Assembly (NCBI GenBank): GCA_943841885.1
Contig: CALSZZ010000001.1
Location: 1-64,000 of the forward strand
Direction of reading: 5' to 3'
Source: Candidatus Thalassarchaeaceae archaeon
Lineage (GTDB): Archaea > Thermoplasmatota > Poseidoniia > Poseidoniales > Thalassarchaeaceae
Length of the DNA stretch: 64,000 bases
Each line of letters opens with the position of its first letter. Position 1 is the first letter of the stretch. The notes under the pieces were generated by a model, which saw only the letters and a program-made list of their open reading frames with translations, did not search any database and had not been told where the DNA came from. Shown in pieces: positions 28,801 through 37,800 of this stretch. Both the position numbers and the translations under genes were made by a program.

Positions 28801-29098
28801 CGAGATGGCTTCTGAAGATCATTTTGTTTCAGAATCGGGAGCGACTGAACAAACACCTTGTTCATCAGGAGATATTCAACCTAACTCAGGTGCTTTAAGA
28901 TGTATTGAAGGGGCAAAATCATTTGGTGATTATCTTCCAATTCTGATTATTCCATTATTAATTATTGGTTCTGCATTATTTTACAAGTATAGAAATAAAG
29001 GAGATAACTCTACTAGTACTAAGAAAAGTAGAGATGGCCAATGGGGAGAAAAGACAATTGATTATGTCCCTAAGTCCATTGGTAGAAGGAAGAAATAA
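25853..29098 (+). CDS. Surface protein with seven RCC1 repeats and Cys-rich repeats
   Basis: A secreted, membrane-anchored protein of 1081 residues. A signal-like helix is at the N-terminus (MCFMLLMVPLTVFSS). Seven RCC1-type repeats follow, each marked by a CWG motif (SCWGNGNWGKLG, YCWGWDGSGQLG and so on), which is the number needed for one seven-bladed propeller. After a DHDDDGIVTIFDPNP linker come about fifteen Cys-rich modules of the form C..GTYQP..GQ..C, similar to ephrin-receptor/GCC2-GCC3 modules. A membrane helix (PILIIPLLIIGSALFY) and a basic tail end it. It is probably an adhesion or sensing protein on the cell surface. A larger paralogue begins at 57973. Start choice (25853 or the ATG at 25877) is uncertain. 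Confidence 0.87.
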   Translation: MLPIQGTNMFAPLSSKSITSLTMCFMLLMVPLTVFSSNYEESFLEPESEKHFTLSSLNMPGFQTGSIYTDQSISVGSAYACAVLTNGDVSCWGNGNWGKLGYISTPGAGIDTSNRAYPTNVNSLHQNTGHFEEVSTSTASTCALNEIGNIYCWGWDGSGQLGNEDNDASAAGTPDAVSPVMVALPENTSALTVVSSATQHHKCAILNNSETICWGSNTRGQLGANWVCDTSSDNCTYMEYDWDDAGTSFPQVVQFPQNRSAIAIAAGGEFTCAITDNHAIYCWGKNQGFLLGQGDEITRTVPRLTELPGGREAVAIAAGGNSACAISIDHNVYCWGSGGNGVLGDGSNASNPTPGLVTLDEGDIPISITAGLGFYCIVLDTGVSKCWGGNWHGALGDGGVLDDFNNGIPRVLPTNVTGNHSFVAIESGQQNTCAIKSNGSAYCWGRPYDGATGDGSIGMTGQINYPVRVGLSTNPLFTDASERDHDDDGIVTIFDPNPYMCNSGYYQLNNECIEVYEGAYSIDGVVYLCDYGTYQPTTGQTSCIDSDPGHYVDTTNATEQLECLAGTHQPNSAQADCIDNSPGYYSLNGAEQQIGCPYGSYQPSPNSTSCISTDSGYFTNSVGSSSQTPCPAGSYQPLPSQNTCISADLGYFVSSSGSTNQEMCSIGNYTDSMGQVECILASQGYYVAGIGQDSQQACESGTYQTLQGQSDCSYASSGYYVPSNGSSQQIPCSEGSYQPTGGGTSCILAAPGSFVDSVGATEPSQCELGTYSSEEGQEDCTLAAPGSFVDSAGATEPIPCPSGQYQETDGSTSCVDSPPGYITSNDGSSAASPCQPGTYAEAGQSSCVDADPGNFVPDSAQSSQQLCDQGTYQPDAGQSSCLPSQPGNYVSKYGQTEQTSCETGTYQPGQNSLDCVPADPGNFVPASGRSYQNDCEKGQYQPDSGQSECMMADPGSFVPSSGAERQFPCSPGTYQPASGKFNCEMASEDHFVSESGATEQTPCSSGDIQPNSGALRCIEGAKSFGDYLPILIIPLLIIGSALFYKYRNKGDNSTSTKKSRDGQWGEKTIDYVPKSIGRRKK

Positions 29099-29135
29099 TG
29101 ATACTTGTTATGTTTGATTACTAAATGGTGATAAT

Positions 29136-30177
29136 ATGCGCGACTACCCTGGCGGAAGAATTGATCTACGAAGTGATACGGTTACTAGGCCGGTTCAAGA
29201 TATGAGAAATGCTATGTCAATTGCAGAAGTAGGTGATGATGTACTTGGTGACCGACCCTACAGTAATTGATTTACAAAACCGCCTTGCAAAGATGCTTGG
29301 AAAAGAAGCCGCGTTATTTGTCCCTTCTGGGACTATGTCTAATGCAATTGCAATTAAAACACATACAAAGCCAGGAGATGAAATAATCGCCCACAAAAAA
29401 AGTCATATCTACCTATATGAAGGAGGAGGATATGCAATGTTATCTGGCTGTTCTGTAGCTCTTATCGATGGCGAACATGGCATCATGTCTACTGATTCTA
29501 TCAAGAAAGCAATCAGGAAAGTGGAAGGTAGTCATGCTCATTACCCAAATGGTTCATTGGTTTGTGTTGAGAACCCTCCTATGTATGGTGGAACGATATA
29601 TTCTCAAGAAGAATTAGATGAAATTTGTGATATTGCACATGCTAGAAACTGCAAAGCGCATCTAGATGGTGCTAGAATTTTTAATGCAGCAATGGCAAGT
29701 GGCACAGATATAGCTCGAATGGTTAAGAAATTTGACACAGTATCTGTTTGTCTTTCTAAGGGATTAGGAGCACCTGTTGGTTCATTACTTGTTGGAGATA
29801 AAGATACCATAAAAGAAGCACATAGATGGAGAAAAATGTTTGGAGGAGGAATGCGGCAAGTAGGTATTTTAGCAGCAGCAGGACTTTATGTTCTTGACAA
29901 TCACATTGAACGAATTAAAGAAGATCATTCACGTGCTAGATATTTGGCTGAAAATATCAATTCAATGGATAATTATTCTGTTAATTTAGAAATAACCAAG
30001 ACAAATATAGTTTTCATTAAATGTAATGAAGGTAGCGATAAAATAGTCAAAAAATTATCTGATCAGGGAGTAGATATCAGTTCTATTGACGAGTCGACAG
30101 TTCGTGTAGTGATACACTTACATATTACAGATGAAGATATAGAAAATACTATTTCTGCTTTCGCAAATGCACAATAA
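29136..30177 (+). CDS. ltaE: L-threonine aldolase, frameshifted
   Basis: A PLP enzyme that splits threonine or allo-threonine to glycine and acetaldehyde. The ORF track lists only 29233-30177, but the true start is the ATG at 29136, with GGTGAT five bases upstream. It reads [22 protein letters not shown] and EVGDDVLGD, the classic start of the family. That frame ends at 29270. Removing one C of the pair at 29252-29253 (GGTGACCGACC to GGTGACGACC) joins it to [22 protein letters not shown]. The pyridoxal lysine is in [14 protein letters not shown]. The break is probably a sequencing error. Confidence 0.9.
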
Positions 30178-31165
30178 GACGGAAGTATTCAATATCCCTC
30201 ATCTCTTCATTACATCAATGAGGGTCACCATATCACTTATGCTGGCTTTATTCATAATGATTCCAATAATATCAGTAACATCAGACTCATCTAATGTAGA
30301 AACATGGGATGATGCAAGGTATAAGAGAGATTCAGGTACAGTCGGAGGCATTTCAGTATCTTTATCAAATGATTCTTCTGATCAAAATATCATTATGGAT
30401 TTTGAAGATTTCCCAACAATTGTGGAGACTTACACAGCAACATGGTGTGAAAATTGTGTTACGGTTGAGCAAATAAGAGATCAAGCCCTAGATAATAAAA
30501 GCTCAACTATAATACACTATCATAGATACTATTATGAAACTCAAGACCCATTTGGAGATAATACAACTGAAAATCGTTGGGAACTTAATTATGGTACATC
30601 CTCAACCATCGTACTTGGGGCTTCAAGATTAGCTCCTACAACAATATTTGATGGTGAAAGAATGCACCCTGGACATCGCCCAAAAACAGATTCTCTAAAA
30701 AATGATTTCATAACTTCTATTTCTGTTGGATCAACAGCTCCTCTTTTGGGAAATATTAGTCTATCAATTACTAATACCTCCTCTAATGCTAATTCTGAAA
30801 ATAATGCTTTATTTTCTTGGTCTACCTCTAATCTAGTTTCCAATTGTTTGGATAGTTGTAGTAATTCAGTCTCAACATCTGCATGGCTATTATTTGTTGA
30901 AGATGTAGCATACTTTCCAGAAGGAAGTAATGACTTAGAATACTATCATCACGTTCTACATCGCGTAGTACTACTTGATGGATTAGATGGAACAATGGAG
31001 TACACATATCCCTCTACATGGGATGGAGATGATATGTCTGCAATATTGATTGTTGATTGGGTTGAGAAAGAAAATGATGATAATTTTTTTCCTGGACCTT
31101 CTATTAGTTTGACTCTCGTGTGCGTCCTAGTTTCTTCATTGGTTTACTCTAAAAAGAAGCAATAA
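30167..31165 (+). CDS. Omp28/thioredoxin-like secreted protein with C-terminal membrane anchor
   Basis: A 332-residue extracytoplasmic protein. A signal helix (MRVTISLMLALFIMIPIISV) suggests the true start may be the ATG at 30218. A thioredoxin-like segment, VETYTATWCENCVTVEQI, carries a CXXC pair. The later YYHHVLHRVVLLDGLDG and YTYPSTWDGDDMSAILIVDW recall the Omp28 family. The end, FFPGPSISLTLVCVLVSSLVYSKKKQ, is a Pro-Gly motif, one membrane helix and a basic tail, similar in layout to archaeosortase-processed anchors. A role in disulfide exchange at the cell surface is possible. The family call is tentative. Confidence 0.65.
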   Translation: MHNKTEVFNIPHLFITSMRVTISLMLALFIMIPIISVTSDSSNVETWDDARYKRDSGTVGGISVSLSNDSSDQNIIMDFEDFPTIVETYTATWCENCVTVEQIRDQALDNKSSTIIHYHRYYYETQDPFGDNTTENRWELNYGTSSTIVLGASRLAPTTIFDGERMHPGHRPKTDSLKNDFITSISVGSTAPLLGNISLSITNTSSNANSENNALFSWSTSNLVSNCLDSCSNSVSTSAWLLFVEDVAYFPEGSNDLEYYHHVLHRVVLLDGLDGTMEYTYPSTWDGDDMSAILIVDWVEKENDDNFFPGPSISLTLVCVLVSSLVYSKKKQ

Positions 31166-31233
31166 TAGCATTTCTAATCGAAACTATTAGTTGGGTTCAA
31201 TAACCGCCTTCTCTATGGCGTACGCTCGGTGAT

Positions 31234-34200
31234 GTGATGTTGTTAAGGGAGAGCTACTCTGTTACTAACGAAATCGTCTCTGAAGGTAACCTACCTGAGT
31301 GGTTAAAAGACCATATTAGGTGGCAGGCTATTAGTCCAATATCTATGCCTAAAGAAAGAAAAAATAAGATTATGATAATTTATCCTTCAGAAGAATCACG
31401 TATAGAATCTCTCTCAAAATTAAGCTTTGAAGGATTTGCATTTGATAGAAAATTACATCAAACTATTAATTCACTCCAAACATCATTATTGGCAGATTTG
31501 AGATTTCCAAGGCTATTACCAACTAAAGAAGAATTTAATATCATCTTACATGAAGAGTGTAGGCAAGCAGCTAAAAGATTGTTATTTCCTTCTATCAATC
31601 CTATCCCAGAAATGGAATGGGGTAGAGGAAAAACATCTTCATTAGCCACATTACATGAATATCTATCAAATGAAGGGGCTGCGGAATATTGGAAAGGACC
31701 AGGCATTAACTCTTTTAGAAAAATACTAAAAAATCTTGAGAAAAAAACTGGAAGAACCCATCCAGATATGGCAATAGGTAGAATAATTGAGAAATTAGAA
31801 ACTTCTCAAAAACCATTTTCTCTAATCGATATTTCAGGAATAATAATGATAAATCACCCTCCTAGTATGTCTAGATCTCATCAAGAATTGTTGCTAGCTA
31901 TATCCGAACATTGTCCAATTCATCAATTAGTTTATTCAGGAAATTTTAGACTTGGTCATCATGGATTTTCATTAATAGATAAACATCCGATAAATTCTGC
32001 TGAGGAATTACCTTCATGGCTCCCCTTTCATGACATAACAGTGAAAAATAATCCTCCAAATGTATCAAGGTACATTCTTCAAAGAGAAGATCATTCATTC
32101 AATTCTGCAATATCTTTAGTACAAAAATCTTTGGAAAAAGATCCTAAATCAACTGTTATGATAGTTGACCCTTCTTTAGATTCCAATACCTCAAGGTGGA
32201 AAAGATTGGTTGAAAATATTGGAATCTCTATGAAGAATGATGATAAGTCAATAACTAGTAATTCCTATGGTCATTGGCTTAAACAATTAATTACTTTGAG
32301 TCATGGACCAAATAGCTTTTCTTTGGAATCTCTTAGGAATATAGCACTTCAACAAATATTATCTCCTTTTGAGTCAGATCTTATTCATCCCTCTAATCCA
32401 GAAATAAAATTAATCCCTGATTTACAATTATTAACCAATTTAGCTAGAGGAGAACATGTCTTGGGAGGTCCAGGAGCACTTAGTACATGGTTAGAGTCTC
32501 TTTCAAGATCTCCTAATTCTGATATTGATGAAATCAAGAAAGAATCTACTCAATGGTGGTTATTGAATCTCGCTAAATCTTTACAGCCATTACTGAGAGA
32601 AGAGGATATATTAGTTTTGAAAGAAAAAACACTACTCACCGGATGTTATTCAAAAGCCATTCTCCCATTGATTAAACCAAGTAAAAATGGTGATGAATGG
32701 CTCTTAAATAGGCTTAAAATGGCAAATGTTATGTCTGATTCTGAATATATTGATGACAATTCTGTAGGAATACCTCTTGTTATCCAATCAATTTTAAGAA
32801 ATCTACAAAAACTCAGAAATATGCAATTTAATTTGAATCATAACTTTCCAAAGAATGGAACAGAATGGGTTGAAGAATATCTAACTTTAATGACTTCTAC
32901 TTCTTTATTGGATAATCAGTTAAAGACTAATTCTAGACTAAGAATTATGAAACCAGATCAAGCCATTGGGTGTTCTGCAGACTTGATTATCTTAGCAAAT
33001 TTATCCAGTACCTCTTGGGATATGAGGGTCCCAAAGATGCCATTCATGGGAGAAGAAGAGAGACATAGATTGAATTTGCTTAGGCCAGATGATCCTATTA
33101 GGAAAGCAAGACATTTCTTAAGACACTTATTATTTGCAGGTAAAAAGACAATAATTCTTGATCCAAGTTTAGATGACACATCACCTCCTACAGCACCTAT
33201 CAGAGAATGGATATCATCGAATAATTATGTAGAAGAATGTATAGTAACATTAGATTCAATAAGTCCTAGAGATATTCGTCAGTCAGATGGAGAAAGTTTG
33301 AGAAAAGGTTTGATGCCATTTTATGCACCAATTAATCCATCCTCATTATCAATCCCCATCGATGTTGAATTACAACGTGAAAGAGAGAGAAGACAACCAA
33401 ACATACTAGAAGATAAACAATACTTGCCCGATGAAGCAAAAAAATATATTTTCTCTATTGATTATTCTGATCTATCCAGAAAGACACCTAGTGGAAAAAT
33501 AATACCTAGAGAATTTACTTCATGGCCAGTAGTGGGCGGAATTACCCAAGAGGGCAAAAGAACTCCTACTATAGATCCTAGACCTTTCAGTCCTATGTCT
33601 ACGGGAGTACCCGTTACAGATACTCGACATGGTCACTTATCGGGAGCCGAACAAATCGTAACAATATGGTCTGCAAGTAGGTTACATGATTGGCTTAAAT
33701 GTCCAAGGAGTGGATGGCTCAATAGAGGACTTCGAGCCGAAGAAGAGGAACTGCAGTCCGAAGATTTGGATGCACGAACTCATGGCAATCTTCTTCATTT
33801 TGTTCATCATGATATTTTATGTCATATTCTAGATATGAAAATAGGTGAAGAATTTGATAGCAATAATACAACACGTGATTCAATTAGTATTGGAACTTCA
33901 AAACTATCCAAAAATGAGGTTATGCAAGTTGCACTAGAATCATTGGATACAAGAGCACCATGGTTAGATCGAACCGATGCCGTTTCTACAAATCGACTTT
34001 TAACTCTCACTGGTATGAATAGAAATGAATACAATGATTGGCTTGCAAACCCTACTCCTATAGAACCAAAAGGAAGAATCGGAACAATAGTAGATGCCGA
34101 ATTCCGTATCTCAGATGGAATGCCAATAGGTATCGAATGGGATATTACTGATTATGATAAAAGTGGCATTGAGATAGATATCCCATCCGAAATAACCAGC

Positions 34201-34809
34201 CCAGATATGAAAAAATTACCTTCAATAAAGGTAAGGGGTCAAATAGACAGAGTTGATCAAGTACCTTTTGATGTAGATAGAAAAATTTGGATAAATAATG
34301 AAGGTAACAACAGTATAGCGCCTTTAAAATTAATTAATAGTGGTTGGAAACCAAGAAGATTGATAATCATTAGAGATTTGAAAACATCTGAGTCTAAATC
34401 TTCCAAAGAAAGACATAATATGGGCCTTTTAGAAGAGTTACAATTGGCTATTTATGCTAGAGCATGGGAAATAGCACATCCAGGCGACCTTGTCGTTGGT
34501 GCCGGAATTTCTTTATTCAGTCACAACACTACACACAATATTGAAATCTCTAAAAACTTTCAGCATATCAACCAATTAGATATTGGTATATCTACAATAA
34601 TTACCGAAGATTTGTACAGATTTCCAGATGAAAATGATAAACCCAGTAGTGATCAGTTTAGGGCTTGGTTAACTCATAGACTATCAGTTTCTTTAGGAGT
34701 TGCAAATAATGCAATCTTAGGTAAAGTTCACCCTACTCCTTCAAAAAATGTTTGTAAATATTGCTCAGTTAAACAAATTTGTGATGTTAAAATGGGGGAT
34801 GATTACTGA
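31234..34809 (+). CDS. addB: AddB/RecB-family nuclease subunit with Fe-S cysteines
   Basis: A 1191-residue protein resembling AddB of bacterial AddAB, which resects DNA double-strand ends. The C-terminal 400 residues hold a complete RecB-type nuclease: THGNLLHFVHHD, VRGQIDRVDQV, LIIIRDLKTSES and LLEELQLAIYARAWE. A cysteine before the domain (WLKCPRSGWL) and CKYCSVKQIC after it reproduce the C...CX2CX5C iron-sulfur set of AddB. The N-terminal two thirds look like an inactive helicase fold, with IMIIYPSEESRIE where Walker A would be. It overlaps the AddA-like gene by one base (TGATG). Codon 1 is a GTG with ATG next. The symbol is given by architecture. Confidence 0.8.
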   Translation: MMLLRESYSVTNEIVSEGNLPEWLKDHIRWQAISPISMPKERKNKIMIIYPSEESRIESLSKLSFEGFAFDRKLHQTINSLQTSLLADLRFPRLLPTKEEFNIILHEECRQAAKRLLFPSINPIPEMEWGRGKTSSLATLHEYLSNEGAAEYWKGPGINSFRKILKNLEKKTGRTHPDMAIGRIIEKLETSQKPFSLIDISGIIMINHPPSMSRSHQELLLAISEHCPIHQLVYSGNFRLGHHGFSLIDKHPINSAEELPSWLPFHDITVKNNPPNVSRYILQREDHSFNSAISLVQKSLEKDPKSTVMIVDPSLDSNTSRWKRLVENIGISMKNDDKSITSNSYGHWLKQLITLSHGPNSFSLESLRNIALQQILSPFESDLIHPSNPEIKLIPDLQLLTNLARGEHVLGGPGALSTWLESLSRSPNSDIDEIKKESTQWWLLNLAKSLQPLLREEDILVLKEKTLLTGCYSKAILPLIKPSKNGDEWLLNRLKMANVMSDSEYIDDNSVGIPLVIQSILRNLQKLRNMQFNLNHNFPKNGTEWVEEYLTLMTSTSLLDNQLKTNSRLRIMKPDQAIGCSADLIILANLSSTSWDMRVPKMPFMGEEERHRLNLLRPDDPIRKARHFLRHLLFAGKKTIILDPSLDDTSPPTAPIREWISSNNYVEECIVTLDSISPRDIRQSDGESLRKGLMPFYAPINPSSLSIPIDVELQRERERRQPNILEDKQYLPDEAKKYIFSIDYSDLSRKTPSGKIIPREFTSWPVVGGITQEGKRTPTIDPRPFSPMSTGVPVTDTRHGHLSGAEQIVTIWSASRLHDWLKCPRSGWLNRGLRAEEEELQSEDLDARTHGNLLHFVHHDILCHILDMKIGEEFDSNNTTRDSISIGTSKLSKNEVMQVALESLDTRAPWLDRTDAVSTNRLLTLTGMNRNEYNDWLANPTPIEPKGRIGTIVDAEFRISDGMPIGIEWDITDYDKSGIEIDIPSEITSPDMKKLPSIKVRGQIDRVDQVPFDVDRKIWINNEGNNSIAPLKLINSGWKPRRLIIIRDLKTSESKSSKERHNMGLLEELQLAIYARAWEIAHPGDLVVGAGISLFSHNTTHNIEISKNFQHINQLDIGISTIITEDLYRFPDENDKPSSDQFRAWLTHRLSVSLGVANNAILGKVHPTPSKNVCKYCSVKQICDVKMGDDY

Positions 34810-37800
34810 TGCAGTTGAACACAGCTCAACGCTTGGCATTAAATCTAGATTCGCATATTGTTGTTGATGCTGGAGCAGGTACTGGTAAAACAAGTACTAT
34901 TATTGATCGTGTTATAGAACATTATCTTACCGAAGATCAACGTGCTACTCGAATATTGCCGATGCCAGATCGTCCCTCAAAACTGAAGGGGGGTTTGCTC
35001 ATGGCTCCGTCTTCAGAGACAATAGATTTACGTAAATGGAGAGGCCTACTCCCAGGAGAAGTAGTTTTACTAACATTCACAAATAGGGCATCAGATGAAA
35101 TGCGTGATAGACTAAGAAAACGTATTTCTAGACTAAAACCAGGCCCAATTAGTGATGATGGAATAACTAGAACAGATCCACGTATCCGTCACCAGGGATT
35201 CAATGAACAACTTTTGACCCTTCTTGAAGATGCTCCAATTGGAACTATAGACTCATTTTTCAATCAATTAATATCCCCCTATAGGGCGTATTTGGGGGAT
35301 TTCAATAGTAAAGACGTAATTTCTGATACCAATCGAATACTTTTAGTGGAATCAGCTATCAACACTCTTTGGAGACTTCCGAATTCATTTAATTTAATCG
35401 GCAACGCAGTTGATGCTGGAATACCTTCAGAGATAGCAACTCAAGTTCTAGATGCTAGGGACAATATTTCTAAACATTATTCAAGCAGGAGAAGTGCTAC
35501 AAATGTTCTAAGAAGCTTAGTTCACAAATCAGTTTTTATCGAAGAAAGTACAAGGCAGATTACCAATAAAGATGGAACTATAGATCAAAATTTACTCAGA
35601 AAAAGAATTATTTCATCATTAGATCAAAAAGAAGTATCAGATTTTTCTGAAGAAATATGTATTTTAGTAAAAGAATACTGTGATTTTATCAAAGAAAACA
35701 TCACTGTTTTAGCCCCAGATGGAGTTTTTTCAGATACAAGAATATCATGTCTTGATTATTTGTCTGAATCCAAACCCCCTTCTGATAAATGGGAAAAGTT
35801 AGTTTGGCTTAGTCATTTGTTGCTATGTATTAGTTCTAATGCATCAATTATGAGTGATAAACCTGTAATATTTCCAAATTCTAAACTACCTTCAGATTCA
35901 TGGGAGAGTGGAATTAGAAGTTATGCTAAAATTAAAGATAAAACAACAAAAGAAGTTGTTAAGATAGGTATGAATAATATATCTTCTCAAATTAGAGATC
36001 TATGGTATACAAAGTCCGGTAAACTAATTCTACACTTCACTCAAGTAACATTAATGCTTGATAATTCAAAACCTCCTATGACTTCTGAAAATTGGAAAAA
36101 CCCTCTAAATACTCTTCAATATCCTCTTCCTAGTAGATTACCCGATAATTCTAAAATTAATCAGTTTCATTTTTCACTAGAAGCCGAAGTAAATAATTTA
36201 GATAATTTAAAGTTAGTACATGATGGCTTCATCGGAATCTTAAATAAATTAAAGAAAAATGAGGAAACGCATGACTATGAAGATGTTCAAAGGTTGACTG
36301 GTGATTTACTTCTTGCTAATTGTCCAGACATCTGTCGTACTTTTTATCCACAAACGATACAAGATGCCTTGGATTCATTGAATTCAGAAACCTGGCGTGA
36401 CGACCATATAATTCAAGCATTTGACATATTAGAAAAATTAGATGAAAATCCAAATATGGCCGGAAATGACCTAGAGAATCTAACAACAATTCGTACAGAC
36501 TTAACTCAGCGTTTTGATTTATTAAAACAAATTAGACGGCGCTATCGTGCATTCATTATTGATGAAGCTCAAGATAATTCTCCATTGCAATGGAGACTAC
36601 TTTCTAGATTGTGGGGCGAGAGAAATATCGAAGAAAATGATCCTGAAGTTCCAAATACCCCATGGCAGCCAACTATCTGTTATGTTGGTGATGTTAAACA
36701 GAGTATCTATGCATTCCGTCAAGCAGAAGTAACTGGATTCTTGGAATATTCTGAAATTCTAAGAAACATAAATGTCCATGAATTTTTTAGTGTAAAAGAA
36801 TTGACTCGCAAACCACCTTTACGTAAAATGAATTCAAGTAGAGATCCTCGTAATTCATACAATTTGAATGTTATAAAAGCGATTGAAGTAACTGAAGATG
36901 GAGGACGAAGTCTAATACCATGGATTCCATTTGATTTATCCGATCCACATCTTCCAATACCCTCTGCAAAAGAAGTAGAATATAGAAAACAAGGGCTAAT
37001 TAGATTACAAGTCAATTATCGTACAGATGGCGGATTACTGAATGTAATGAATAATTGGTGGACTGATATTTTTGATAAGAGACATAGACATTTTCCCAAT
37101 GGAAACTTCTATGCGCATCCACAACCACTTTTTCCAAGTAAAGATAAAAAAAATATTTCAGGTTCACTTGAATGGATTTGTCCCCTAGGGTCTGGAGGTG
37201 AGATGAATCCCTCTACAGATTTACGGGAACCGCTCGATCCTTTCGGCCCCGGTAAACCAGATTCTATAGAACGTCAAAGTATGATGATATCATTACGAAT
37301 AAAAAAATTAATTGAAGGTGAATCAGTAAAAATACTTTCATCTGAAGGAGGTTGGGTAGAACTCCCTAAGGAAGATCCTGTAGATCCTAGTGACATAATG
37401 ATATTACTGCCCAGTAGAAGTAAAATTAGGGATGTAATCATTCGACATTTGCATAATTTAGGAATTCCTGCTCAAGCAGACCGTGAAGGAGGGCTACTTG
37501 ACCGCCCCGCAGCTCATACAATAGAAGGATTGTTACAATTTATTGCACGACCCTTTTCGCGTCATCACGCCTCTTGGGTAGCAAGGTCTACTTTGATAGG
37601 ATTTAATGATGCTAAATTACAAGAATATCTTTTAAATTCTAAAAAAGAAGAAAATTTACTATTTAGATTAAGAGATTTTACCATTAATGAAAGACAAAAG
37701 GAATTAGTTCAAAGATGGATAGACCTCTCTTCAGAAGGTCGTATAGTTGATTTATTGGAAGAGACAGTTGATAGATCAGATATTTTGATTTCATTTCCAG

